A stretch of DNA of 64,000 nucleotides from Sorex araneus (lineage: Eukaryota > Chordata > Mammalia > Eulipotyphla > Soricidae), in the NCBI RefSeq assembly GCF_027595985.1, contig NC_073311.1:47867463-47931462 (forward strand). Reading direction: 5' to 3'. The notes under the pieces are model-generated. The model had not been told where the DNA came from, did no database searches, and worked only from the letters and a program-made list of their open reading frames with translations. Shown here piece after piece: positions 21,256 to 31,390 of the stretch. Each line of letters begins with the position of its first letter. Within the stretch, counting starts at the first letter, position 1. A program made the position numbers and the translations under genes.

Positions 21256-22450
21256 TTCTCTCTTTTTTTTTTCAGTTCATTAAGCTAAATTCAGCAAAAG
21301 CTTAGACAAGACAAACAAAAAACAAACAAAAAAATCATGTTCATTCCCCCACCCCGTGTGAAGCTAAGAGTCTAGAAGAAGAAACAGACCGTGCAAGGCA
21401 ATGAGACAAAAGGAAATGTCCTTTTGGAGTCGAAAGGAAATGGTCCGAGGACAGAGGACAGCGGGACCTAGTCTGAGCTGGGAGAGCAGAGGGCGGCCTG
21501 TCCCCTGGGAAGGGGGTGTTTGGAAGGTCAGTTCTGATACTCCACTCCATCCCAACTTTCCAGGCAATTCTCAGCTTTGTTGAAGGAGATGTGGCAAATC
21601 AGATGACCAGGGCTGCATACAGCGCGGATATGTCATAGGAGTTGAACAAGAACCTCCCTGTTCAGGTCAGGGACTCCAACAACTCAACTCCCTCTACACA
21701 CACCTGAGTTTATGTATCTCCAGATCCTGTTTAGCTGTTTACACTCCAGTTGGCTACATGCTAAACAAGCTTCGATTGGAACTCATCGACAGGATCACAT
21801 AGGGCCTTAAGCAAATAAGGGTTTGTAAAATGACCAGAAATCTTGATCATCTGGCCCGTTCCCCTTTATTTTCTCTATTAATAGCTTCATGGCAGGGGAA
21901 GACCAGCCCTCTCCCTTCTCTATGGCTCCGTAATCCGTCCCTCAGCGAATCAAATGTGGGACTGAGGTACTGTTCTTCTAAAGCAAGCAACTCTTCACAT
22001 ATGTACAAGTCACTCGGGGGACGTCCTACTCTTGGCTTCAAGGAGAGAAAAGCTTCTGTCCATGAACACCACACGGCCACTCCCCTCACCGCAGGGGTCT
22101 GGGTATCGAGCACCAGCTGAGACCATGTCTGTTGGGGGTGTCAGGAGAAGGTCCCGTCAGCAACTGCACACTGCCAGTTCTCAGCACTAACCAGGAAAAT
22201 CAACAAAAACCTTCCGAGACTCAGTCGGGACCAGAGCCTGCCACCCTGCAGTGTAAGCTGACGACTGTGCGGTACTTGGTGTCTCTGTAGCATTTAGGAA
22301 TGACACACTTCCTTCTCCCTTGCTCTTAAACAGTTTCGCCGTGGTTGCTGCCGATGTGATCTGTTCTCTGTCCTTGTTCCTTCCAGAGCACCCCCTCAGG
22401 TGCAAGAGGAAGCCTGAGCTTCCCTTTGCCAGCTGCTGTGAGCAGTCCCA
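21256..22450. other. Unannotated DNA
   Basis: No gene or definite repeat. Some may belong to the LTR-like element that follows. Confidence 0.35.
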
Positions 22451-22925
22451 TTTTTCACGGCCCCCATCAACTTACACTTGTAACATTCTTGCGAATTCCT
22501 GGGCTCTTTCATACATGGGAAGTGCACAATTGTCCAGCTTCATAAAATTCTGCCCAGAGCTTAGGCTCACTGGGAGGCTAAGATAAAAGGTTATACCTAA
22601 GGCAAATGGCCAGCCCACTCTAAAGGACCCTCACATCCTCCAAAACATTCTTGTCAATCTATAAGAAATGCAAATTGCCCAATTTTAATTTAAAAGGACC
22701 TACACAAACTAAAAAAAAAGAAAACAACCCTTACCTTTAACTTCCCTGCATTCTCCAGCACAAAGATCTAGTTTTCCTTATAAAACCCCCACAAAATTAG
22801 CCACAGTTAATTTAGTCCTATATTAAGTTCCTCCCCCCATGGGAGCATTCCTTTCCCTTTCTCTTCTACTTTCCAATAAAATTTTCTACTTTCTGAGTCT
22901 GAGCATCTTTCTTACTCAATCTTTT
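22450..22925 (+). repeat. LTR-like sequence (tentative)
   Basis: TATAAAA near 22780, a pyrimidine-rich stretch, then AATAAA at about 22876 followed by a T-rich end. This resembles the U3-R-U5 order of a mammalian retroviral LTR. No primer-binding site, gag/pol frame or partner LTR was found, so this would be a solo LTR at most. Confidence 0.3.
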
Positions 22926-22929
22926 CATT

Positions 22930-23117
22930 CTTTTTTTTTTTTTCTTTTTGGGTCACACTCGGCATTGCACAGGGGTTACTCCTGGCTCTGCACTCAGGAA
23001 TTACTCCTGGCGGTGCTCTGGGGACCATATGGGATGCTGGGAATCGAACCCAGGTTGGCTGTCGGCTGCGTGCAAGGCAAACGCCCTACCTGCTGTGCTA
23101 TCTATGGCTCCAGCCCC
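22930..23117 (-). mobile_element. SINE, A-tailed, minus
   Basis: T-run, 'gggtcacactcggcattgca', 'gggaatcgaacccaggttgg' and 'ctccagcccc'. A small duplication, 'ggctgtcggctgcg', lies in the head. Confidence 0.93.
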
Positions 23118-23145
23118 AATATTTTCACTCTTGAGTATATTTTTA

Positions 23146-23385
23146 GCACAGCGGTAGGGCGTTCGCCTTTCACATGGCCAACCCGTGTTCGATTCCTCCG
23201 CCCCTCTCGGAGAGCCTGGCAAGCTACCGAGAGTATCACGCCCACACGGCAGAGCCTGACAAGCTACCCGTGGCATATTGGATATGCCAAAAACAGTAAC
23301 AATAGGTCTCTCAATGAGAGACATTACTGGTGCCCGCTCGAACAAACCGATGAGCAACGGGATGACAGTGACAGTGACAGTGAGT
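23146..23385 (+). mobile_element. RTE-tailed SINE, plus
   Basis: Starts inside the A box ('agcacagcggtagggcgttc'), then the CTCTCGGAGAGCC block, 'gccaaaaacagtaacaatag' and the RTE-like end with tail GACAGTGACAGTGACAGT. GAGTATATTTT flanks both ends (near 23134 and 23381), so this is a 5'-truncated insertion with target duplication. Confidence 0.95.
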
Positions 23386-23848
23386 ATATTTTGAAAATAT
23401 TGCAGATCCTGGGAACTGTGGGCCAACACTGCTCCTGCATCGATAGTGACCAGATGGATCTCCATTTCCCTCTTGGCCTCAAATGTCAGCATTCCTGGTG
23501 GCTTCATTCAGTTTTGGTACTTGTTTCTCTGGCACCACACAAATGTACAGAGCTCCAGCAATCTTTTGCGCCTTTTTGGCGAGGGTGCATAGGGGTTTCC
23601 TCTACATCATGTGGTGCTAGATGAAAGAAGAGTAAAGGGGACATCTTTTCATGTCAGACGGGTTTCCCTTTCCTTGATCCCTCTCTCTTTTTTCCTTTCA
23701 GAACTCTGTTCTCATATTTTGTCCATTTCTCCCTGCATTTTATCTTAATTCCTAGTAGGCAGCTCTATATAGATTATTGGTATAGAGATTAACCCCTCCT
23801 ATCTGGAAAATAATTGGCAAAAAATATTTTTGTTTACATTTATCTTTG

Positions 23849-24093
23849 GGTTGGAGCGATAGCACAGTGGTAGGGTGTTCGCCTTTCACACGACCAACCT
23901 GTGTTCAATTCTTCCGTCCCTCTTGGAGAGCCCGGCAAGCTACCCAGAGTATCGTGCCCGCACGGCAGAGCCTGGCAAGCTACCCGTGGCGTATTGGATA
24001 TGCCAAAAACAGTAACAACAAGTCTCACGATGACAGACATTACTGGTGCCTGCTTGAACAAATAAATGAGCAACAGGATGACAGTGACAGTGA
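23849..24093 (+). mobile_element. RTE-tailed SINE, full length, plus
   Basis: 'ttggagcgatagcacagtgg' through 'gatgacagtgacagtga'. Flanked by CATTTATCTTTG and CATTTGTCTTTG (11 of 12). Confidence 0.95.
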
Positions 24094-24126
24094 CATTTGT
24101 CTTTGATTATGGTTACTTTTACTTGT

Positions 24127-24316
24127 CTTTTTGTGGGCCGTGGGGGCGGGCTGGCTGTTGGTCCATACCTGGAAGTGCTCAGGAGCTATTCCTAGCTCTG
24201 TGTTCAGGAGTGACCTCTGGTGGTCCTCAGGGATCATAGGGGGTGCTGTGGATCAAACGCCTGCCAACTGCACAGAAGGTTAAGTGCCCACCTGCCTTAT
24301 CATCTCTCCTGACCCC
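24127..24316 (-). mobile_element. SINE, A-tailed, old, minus
   Basis: 'gtccatacctggaagtgctc', 'ggagctattcctagctctgt', 'atcatctctcctgaccc'. Confidence 0.85.
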
Positions 24317-24412
24317 TGCTAGAGTTTGAGAGCAAATGCTCTATCCAAACATTTTACTCTCTCTATCCAGTGTAGAGATCTTACCCTTTGTTAAGTTTAT
24401 TTAATTTTTAAA

Positions 24413-24660
24413 TGGGCTGGAGCAATAGCACAGCAGGTAGGGCGCTTGTCTTGCATGCAGACGACCCGGGTTCGATTCCTCTACTCCTCTCGGAGAGCCG
24501 GGCAAGCTACTGAGAGTATCTCACTCGCATGGCAGAGCCTGGCAAGCTACCCATGGCATATATGATATGCCAAAAACAGTAACAACGAGTCGCACAATGA
24601 AGATGTTACTGATGCCTGCTCGAGCAAATCGATGAGCAACGGGATGATAGTGACAGTGAT
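24413..24660 (+). mobile_element. RTE-tailed SINE, full length, plus
   Basis: Near-consensus head with intact A and B boxes, central block, 'gccaaaaacagtaacaacga', RTE-like end, tail GATAGTGACAGTGAT. Confidence 0.95.
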
Positions 24661-25000
24661 CCATATATTTAAATGCTTTTTACATTTAAGATGCAGAATA
24701 AAAACAAAGAAATTCTGGTCAATCAAGTATTTAATTTATAAAACCACATGCCTAAAATCTCTAAGACAATAAAGATTATCGTAATAGTCTTCATTTGTCA
24801 AGTATTTAATCTCTTCTTGCTCTAAAGAGAGACATTCTTGAAAACACATTGCCAAACAAATGATTTATATAAATGATTGCTTTAAGAAAGTTGGGACAGA
24901 CAGGAGGGGAAAGGTTTTTCCTTTCTGGACCTTTCTTTTCCCAGCAGTGTGGCAATTGCCATCTTATGGAGCCCACTAAGCGGAGGTACAAGCTTGCAGT
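24661..25000. other. AT-rich DNA, nothing assigned
   Basis: No gene or definite repeat. The last 60 bases may be the start of the composite retroposon that follows. Confidence 0.35.
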
Positions 25001-25398
25001 GATTTGACTTCTGGCATAAATTTCTCTGGACTTAATTACTAAAATACCAGTAACCCAAAAAGAGCCTCATATGCTCTTCATTCTCTGTAATGGAAAACAA
25101 ATTATCAAATGATGCCTTTTCAGCAGGTCTGATTTTTGGAGTAAAATTCCAATTAATAATAGTGAGTTTTCTGTTGAAATATTGAATGTAATCAAAGTAA
25201 AGAGAAAGTAAAGTGAAAATCATCAGCCATACAGGCAGGGGAGCGTGTGGGGGCGTGGTATGGGAGGTATACTGGGGTTTTTGGTGGGGGAACTTGTGGA
25301 CTGGTGAAGGGATGGGTGTTTGATCATTGTATGACTGAGACTTAAACCTGAAAGCTTTGTAATTTTTCACATGGTGATTCAATAAAAAATTTTTTTAA
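25001..25398 (+). mobile_element. Composite L1-mobilised retroposon, old copy, plus
   Basis: Starts with 'gacttctggcataaatttct' and 'caggtctgatttttggagta', which correspond to the middle module of the elements at 40.6 and 57.2 kb. It then runs directly into the same L1-type 3' UTR ('gtgaagggatgggtgtttga', 'cacatggtgattcaataaaa') and an A-rich tail. Monomers are not recognisable. It matters because it shares the module/3' UTR arrangement with the two younger copies. Confidence 0.65.
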
Positions 25399-25409
25399 AA
25401 AAAGTTTGG

Positions 25410-25592
25410 ACAGAGCCAGAGCAATAGTACAGCAGGTAGGGCGTTTGCTTTGCATGTACCCGACCCAGGTTCAATCCCCGGCATCCCATATGGTCCCTCA
25501 AGTACCACCAAGAGTAATTCCTGAGTACAGAGCCAGGAGTAACCCCTGAGCATCACTGGGTGTGACCCAAAGAGAGAGAAAAAAAAATAGAA
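25410..25592 (+). mobile_element. SINE, A-tailed, plus
   Basis: 'agccagagcaatagtacagc', B box, 'catcactgggtgtgacccaa', A-rich tail. Confidence 0.92.
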
Positions 25593-25774
25593 AGTTGGGG
25601 CCCTTCTCAGAGTTGGGATGGGTGACCTTCCCCCACCCCCCCCCCGTATTTCTGGAAGGCCCAGCAGCCATGCACATGCCCACGTGCCACCACTGCTGCC
25701 ACCATGCATGTTCATCTACCTGCCTTGTTCCAAAGACTCATAAATAAATATCGAAAAAAGAAAACAATATATTA

Positions 25775-25950
25775 GCGCCGGAGAGAGTCTAATGGCCAGG
25801 GCATTTGCCTTGCACATGATCCATCTGTGTTTGATCCCTGGCCCCCATTATGGTCCTCTGAGCCCCACAGGAAGGACCCCTGAGCACAGAGTCAGGAGTA
25901 AGTCCCGAGCGCTGCTGGGCATGGCCCCAAAACGACAAAAATCAGAGAAA
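25775..25950 (+). mobile_element. SINE, plus
   Basis: 'gcgccggagagagtctaatg', 'gtgtttgatccctggccccc', 'gctgctgggcatggccccaa'. Confidence 0.88.
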
Positions 25951-26004
25951 AGAAATGTACCAAATGAGGTTACACTTTGGAGCATACACTTAAAAATCAT
26001 CTGT

Positions 26005-26225
26005 AACTGTAGCACTGTCCTTCCCTTGTTCATCCATTTGCTTGAGCAGGCACCAGTAACAAGTAACAAGTAAGTTGTAACAAGTAACAAGTCTCCATTG
26101 AGACTTGTTGTTACAAGTAATAAGTAACAAGTCTCCATTGAGACTTGTTGTTACTGTTTTTGGCATATCGGATATGCCACCGGGAGCTTGCCAGGCTCTG
26201 CCGTGCAGTCGGGATACTCTAAGAT
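26005..26225 (-). mobile_element. RTE-tailed SINE with internal duplication, minus
   Basis: Minus-strand SINE lacking the tRNA head and part of the central block. A segment of about 50 bp containing 'aacaagtctccattgagact' occurs twice (about 26067-26110 and 26116-26155), joined by extra AAGTAAC repeats. Confidence 0.88.
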
Positions 26226-26251
26226 CAGATTTTGAGTTCACTAGCCAGTGT

Positions 26252-26460
26252 TTTTTTAAATTTATTTTTGAGAGGCCACACTCAGGACTGGGTGTTCCTC
26301 GCCCAGGTCCCCCAGGTGGTGTGGGTCCATGATACAGCGCTGAGGCCACCAGAGCCACATGCTGCAGTGCTGGGTGGCAGCCAAGTGGGGGCTGAGATTC
26401 ACATCAGGGCCTGGCATATGCCAAGCATATTTTCTACCTCATGAGCCATTTCCCTTGTCT
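26252..26460 (-). mobile_element. Very old SINE-like repeat, minus
   Basis: 'gaggccacactcaggactgg' ... 'ctcatgagccatttcccttg' keeps the general SINE order only. Confidence 0.5.
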
Positions 26461-26756
26461 CAGGGCTCAAAGTTATACTTTAGATTTGATTAGGAAACTT
26501 CTCCTTGAGTTAGTGAACATGTTGAAAGTTCTACCTGACTTACTTTTAACCAATGAGGCATTAACATGAAAAACCATCCAGAGTAACACGCAAGTAAATG
26601 AGGGTTGTCTACTTGGCCACTAGATGAATGAGTAGCGGAACAGTCAAATTTACATATTGGCAATGCATTTATATCCACTCTTCGGTCAAGGTAGTGACAA
26701 AGCCTTCATCTAGGAAAAAAGGGAAAACAAAACATCACATTCATATAGACATCTAG

Positions 26757-26960
26757 TTTTTTTTTTATCTTGTTTTTTGGTCATACCCATCGATGCACAG
26801 GGGTTACTCCTGGCTTTGCATTAAGGAATTTTGCACTCAGGAATTACTCCTGGCGATGCTCAGGGGACCATATGGGATGCTCAGAATCGAACCCCGGTCA
26901 GCTGAGTGCAAGGCAAACGCCCTACTCGCGCCCTACTCGCTGTACTATCACCCCAGCCTT
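26757..26960 (-). mobile_element. SINE, A-tailed, minus
   Basis: T-run, 'ggtcatacccatcgatgcac', 'agaatcgaaccccggtcagc', 'ctgtactatcaccccagcc'. Contains two short tandem duplications ('aaggaattttgcactcagga'; 'cgccctactcgcgccctact'). Confidence 0.93.
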
Positions 26961-27029
26961 AGATGTTTTAAAACTAGACAACTTGAAGAAAATTGATTTC
27001 TCACTAGTGAACTTGTTGGGTGGTTTTCG

Positions 27030-27250
27030 TTTGTTTGTTTTGCGGAGGAGGGGTTCCCAAGCAGTGCTGGGGGCTTAAGGTCAGTCTAGGTGACACTTGG
27101 TGAACGAGGGCTGATAGGTTCCGTGTTAGGCCCTGAGGACGTGATGTAGGTGGCATCCAGGGCTTTACTGAGGTGCTTCAGGGGTGCCATGTGGTGTCAG
27201 GGATGGGAGATGAGTGGGCTAACATGCCCTGTGCTACCTCCTGGCCCCAG
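27030..27250 (-). mobile_element. Very old SINE-like repeat, minus
   Basis: 'ggttcccaagcagtgctggg' ... 'ctgtgctacctcctggcccc'. Head lost. Confidence 0.55.
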
Positions 27251-27284
27251 GAATTTGGCTTTAATGTGTATATCTAAAGGGTTG

Positions 27285-27468
27285 TCTTGTTTATTGTGAT
27301 TTCTTTGGTAGGGGAGTGTGGGGGACATATTCAGGGGTTTATTCCTGGCTCTGTGCTCAGAAATTACACCTGGCAGGGCTCAGGAACCACAACTGGTGCC
27401 ATGGATCCAACTTGGGTTGGCTACGTGAAAGGTAAACACCCTATCCACTGTACTATTGCTCTAGCGCC
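27285..27468 (-). mobile_element. SINE, old, minus
   Basis: 'attcaggggtttattcctgg', 'gccatggatccaacttgggt', 'gtactattgctctagcgcc'. Confidence 0.85.
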
Positions 27469-27476
27469 TGAATTTT

Positions 27477-27784
27477 TATTTTATAAGGTAGTTCACAATA
27501 TTTGATTACATTTAATATTCAAACACCAATCCCACCACCATTACACCTTCCCACCACCATATTTGGGGTAGTTCCATCCCAAGCCCCAAGCCCTGTCCCA
27601 AAGCAAAACTGAAACAATATATTTTATATTGTTTGTTATGAAAAAACACTGGAAATGCTACAAAAAAAGGTATCCAGAGGAATCAGTGTGAAGATTGCTC
27701 TATTTTGGCAGGGGTCATTAAGACCTTCTTTAAGATATCACTAACATGTTGTTAAAAGTTGAGCATTGTGAACTTTTGTGTGTG

Positions 27785-27817
<33 letters not shown>

Positions 27818-27934
27818 TTTTCCTCTATTATGATTGGTTCCCTACTATTTGAAGCCCATCAAATGTGGTGTGGTACTCTTGGAGAATGAGTAGGAAGTGT
27901 CTTATGATGTGTCGTGCAGCTACAAATGCAGCTG
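27477..27934 (-). mobile_element. L1 3' UTR fragment with target duplication, minus
   Basis: T-rich start, 'tattcaaacaccaatcccac', 'atcactaacatgttgttaaa'. Flanked by an exact 15-bp duplication, tagcgcctgaatttt (27462-27476 and 27935-27949). The same subfamily occurs at 30.55 kb. Confidence 0.88.
27779..27819. repeat. (GT)(AT)n microsatellite
   Basis: TGTGTG followed by interrupted TA repeats. Confidence 0.95.
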
Positions 27935-28256
27935 TAGCGCCTGAATTTTAAATTAACTTTTTAATAAAAAACTATGATTGTCTCTAAGCATTTTGGTAAA
28001 TTTGCCTTCAATATGACTTGAGGCATCTCTATTTGTATTGCTAACAGCAGGTGATCTGTTTTGAGATGTGAGGCTTGATCACCCGCTGTTGTATTTGTAA
28101 ACACAGCCAGATAAATGTTGCTTTAAGACATAATTGTAATTGAGACTATACTATGATGTGAAACTTGAGAGTTGAAAAAATGAAACGTGTTTGTTTTGTA
28201 TATTACACTTAAAATCTCTTTTTTTAGTGAATTTTTGGGCAGAAAGATAGTATAGT

Positions 28257-28425
28257 AGGGGCTGGAGCAATAGCACAGCAGGTAGGCGTTTGCCTTGCAC
28301 CCGGCTGACCCAGGTTTGATTCCCAGCATCCCATATGGTCCCCTGAGCACAGCCAGGAGTAATTCCTGAGTGCAGAGCCAGGAGTAACCCCTGAGCATCG
28401 CCAGGTGTGACCCCCCCTACAAACA
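28257..28425 (+). mobile_element. SINE, A-tailed, plus
   Basis: 'ggggctggagcaatagcaca' through 'catcgccaggtgtgaccccc'. Confidence 0.95.
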
Positions 28426-29159
28426 AAGATCATGGGAACTAGTCTCACTGCCAGAGAGAGGGCAGAAACAAAAACCAAAAAGAACCCCGCCAGTGATTTG
28501 GAATTTGATTTGAAACGGTATCAATTTGAACTAAGGTTCTCAGGACATAGAGACACACGGGTATAAATGGGAGTATGTACAAACGTAACAATGAGCCTAC
28601 TCAGAGCCAGATCTTTGGTTTAGGATCGTAGATTCTTTCAAGATTCTAGGTTTAGTCTCACTAAAAATACCAGAACTTTTTGTGAGATGGTGATTCAAGC
28701 ATGGGGCAAAGGAAAATGCAAAAATAACTGGATTTTTTTCTTGTGTAAGAAAGCTAAAAATCTACACAGTTATAGGGATACATCTAAAGACATAAGACTG
28801 AGGGGCTCTACCAGCCAAATATGGAACAATATGAGGATCCATATAAGTGACTAAAAGGCTTTATATATCATACTCTACTGAATAAAATCATAATATGTTG
28901 AATATGATAGTAATGCATGAACTTGTATTAATTTAAATAAATGATGAGATATGGGACTATCTCAATATCTCAATGGGAATATCACAAAGTCCCACAATAC
29001 ATATACATCAAATACTTAATTACAAATGAAAGAGTAATGTTATTGAAGATGCTAATCTTAAGTGATCAAAATGAACTTCATGAATAATAAGAGATTAAAA
29101 TCATGAACCAAATGATTGAAACGAGCAGAACACAATCTAATTTCGGACCTGCTCCTGCT
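28426..29159. other. Unannotated AT-rich DNA
   Basis: No gene or definite repeat. 28720-29130 has L1-like A-richness but no identifiable motif. Confidence 0.4.
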
Positions 29160-29890
29160 ATTCTGGTTATCTCCTACAGCTTTCCACTCAGTAGAGGAAA
29201 TAAAACCCTTTTATATGATCACAAATTCTGTGGGTCAGAATTTGCATGAGGTGCAGCAAGGATGAGCTGTCTCCATTCTCTGTTGTCTGGAGCTTCGGCT
29301 GGGGAAAACTCTGAACTTATAGAGATGACTGAAACAGCTTTGGGGCTAGAATCATCTTAGGCTTTCTTTACTGTGTGTGGCACTCTGGTCTGGGATGATT
29401 CAAAATCTGGTGTAGTAAAAGCTGGTTGAAGCTGTCATTTATAGGTTTTATAGGCCACTCATGGATATCACTTAAAATATTCCACCAACAAGAATATCAA
29501 CTTCATTACTGGGAAATAATCACACCTTCAATTTCTGAATTTCATAGTTATGGTGCTAATAAAAGTGTTTAATAACAACAACAACAACAAAGCTGGTTGA
29601 ACTGTCACCCAAAGCTTTCCATGTGGCCTCACTATGTGGTTCGAACTTATGTGTTCAAACATTGGTTGAGGGACATGGGTTCTCAGAAGAAACATCCTCA
29701 GAGTGAGTGTGGGGAGAACCTTAAGAGAGCAAGGGAGAAGCTGCTAAACAACGCTACTTCATTCTGTTGGTTACAAGAGAGTGACTAAGGCCCCCAGACT
29801 GAAAGAAAGAGAATTCAAACTCCACTTTCTGATGGGCGAGTGTCAAGGCAATGTTAGAGAAGAGCCTGAGAGATGGGAGAAAGACTAAAT
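29160..29890 (+). repeat. MaLR-like (MLT1-type) LTR, ancient
   Basis: 'aattctgtgggtcagaattt', 'gctggggaaaactctga', 'ggggctagaatcatcttagg', 'agagagcaagggagaagctg', 'ttctgttggttacaagagag', 'gaattcaaactccactttct' and 'gatgggcgagtgtcaaggca' follow the order of mammalian ERVL-MaLR LTRs as I remember them. Disrupted near 29450-29590. No internal viral genes. Confidence 0.55.
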
Positions 29891-29894
29891 ATTG

Positions 29895-30545
29895 AATTTT
29901 TAAAAATATTTTTAATTGTATCACTGTGAGATAGACCACCACAAAGCTGTTCACGATTGAGTTTCAGTTATACAATGTTCCAGCACCCATCCCTCCACCA
30001 GTGTACATTTCCCACTCCCCATGTCCCCAGTTTCCATCCCACCACCTTCCCCACCCCTATAGTACCTCTATGGCAGGTACTTTTTTTCTTTCTCTCTCTC
30101 TCTCTCCTTTTGTGCATTATGGTTTGCAGTACAGGTGGCAAGAGGTCATCATGTTTGTTCAGGGCATTCAGCTTTCTTATCAGGAATACAGTAGAATAGT
30201 AATAGATTAAAGTTACTACATCTGGAGTAGCTTTTTTTTTAAAAAAACTGTGTGGAAGATTTGGGGCATGAATGGGAATACTGGGGCTTTCAAAGGTACA
30301 GGGAGATGGGGCAGATTCTCCCCCACATTCATGCTGAGGATATAGACCATCCAGGTCTCAAGAAAGCCTGGATATTTCAGTCACAAAAACCACATACCTG
30401 AATTTTCAGCAGATTAATATCTCGGTGAAGTGCGCTCCAAGAAGTTGGTCTGGCATGGTGGCAATTTGGATTGTGGAAGCAAGCAGCTGCCAGAGGCTCT
30501 CTTGAATGGACACCAGGCACACCCGCCCCCCACAAGGGACTTTGA
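29895..30545 (-). mobile_element. Old L1 3' UTR joined to monomer-like module, minus
   Basis: 29930-30185 is the reverse L1 3' UTR ('cacccatccctccaccagtg', 'gcattatggtttgcagtaca'). 30235-30540 is a module ('aagaaagcctggatatttca', 'gattgtggaagcaagcagct') that recurs at 31.7-32.3 kb. No ORF1/ORF2 lies between them. Confidence 0.65.
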
Positions 30546-31390
30546 AAAAAATTAATTTTTTATGAAGTTGTTCACAATGATTTATTACATTCAATATTCC
30601 AACACCAAGTCCACCATCATTACACTTCCCATCACCATTATTTCCAATTTTCCCAACCACCACCTAAGTCTGCCCCACTAGCACTTGGCCCTAAATAATT
30701 TATTCTATATTGCTTATCATGAATAATTTGCTAAAAAATGATCAAAAAAGATTTCCTTAGAAGAAAGTGTGTGAAGTTGTGTCTCACCTTGGAGCCATTA
30801 AGCCCTTGTAGAAGAGATTACTAACATGTTGTTACAGGTCAAGCCTTGTGTATTAATATTTTCTAATTGAGATTAGTTGCCTTCTACTTTACATCCCATT
30901 CAACGAGGTGTGTTAACTCCTGGCATATCAGTGGTGTAGAGTTTGAGATGTCACATAAGTGCAAATACAGCCACAAGATTCAGGAATTCTAAAATTCTGA
31001 ATAGGGTGATACAGCTGAAGTTAAATTTTTAACTGGATGGTGACTTTGGGGTTCAGAGTATCCATCCATATGGTTCGTGATCTCTTTTGAGATTTATTTA
31101 TGAGTATCTGGATCAGGGCCAGTTAATGAGCTTATATGGCACCAGAGGCACTTCATGGGTGTGATCGCCCAACTCCCAGAAGAACAGAGAGATGAGGGGA
31201 GGTAGCCCATTTCTGACTCTAAGAGAGCCTGGAGATTTTGGACACAGGGACTTTCTTTACTTTCAAAAGCTTCACTATGTTTAAAACCATGAGCCATGTT
31301 TGTATGGGGTCTCTGCTGCTATCTTTTTTAATGTAGGAATACTATTTATTCTGCCATTGATTAAGCTGACTTGGGCATGAACTCCACAAT
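30546..31390 (-). mobile_element. Old L1 3' UTR (second subfamily) plus module, minus
   Basis: 30551-30970 matches the fragment at 27477 ('ttcaatattccaacaccaag', 'ttactaacatgttgttacag'). 31010-31300 holds the module ('ttgagatttatttatgagta', 'aagagagcctggagattttg'). The boundary is approximate. Confidence 0.6.

Noticed and set aside
23001..23624. Open frames of 168 and 261 codons containing HYWCPLEQ-like sequence
   Set aside because: They run through two SINEs. The RTE-like peptide is the relic of the LINE end, not a coding gene.
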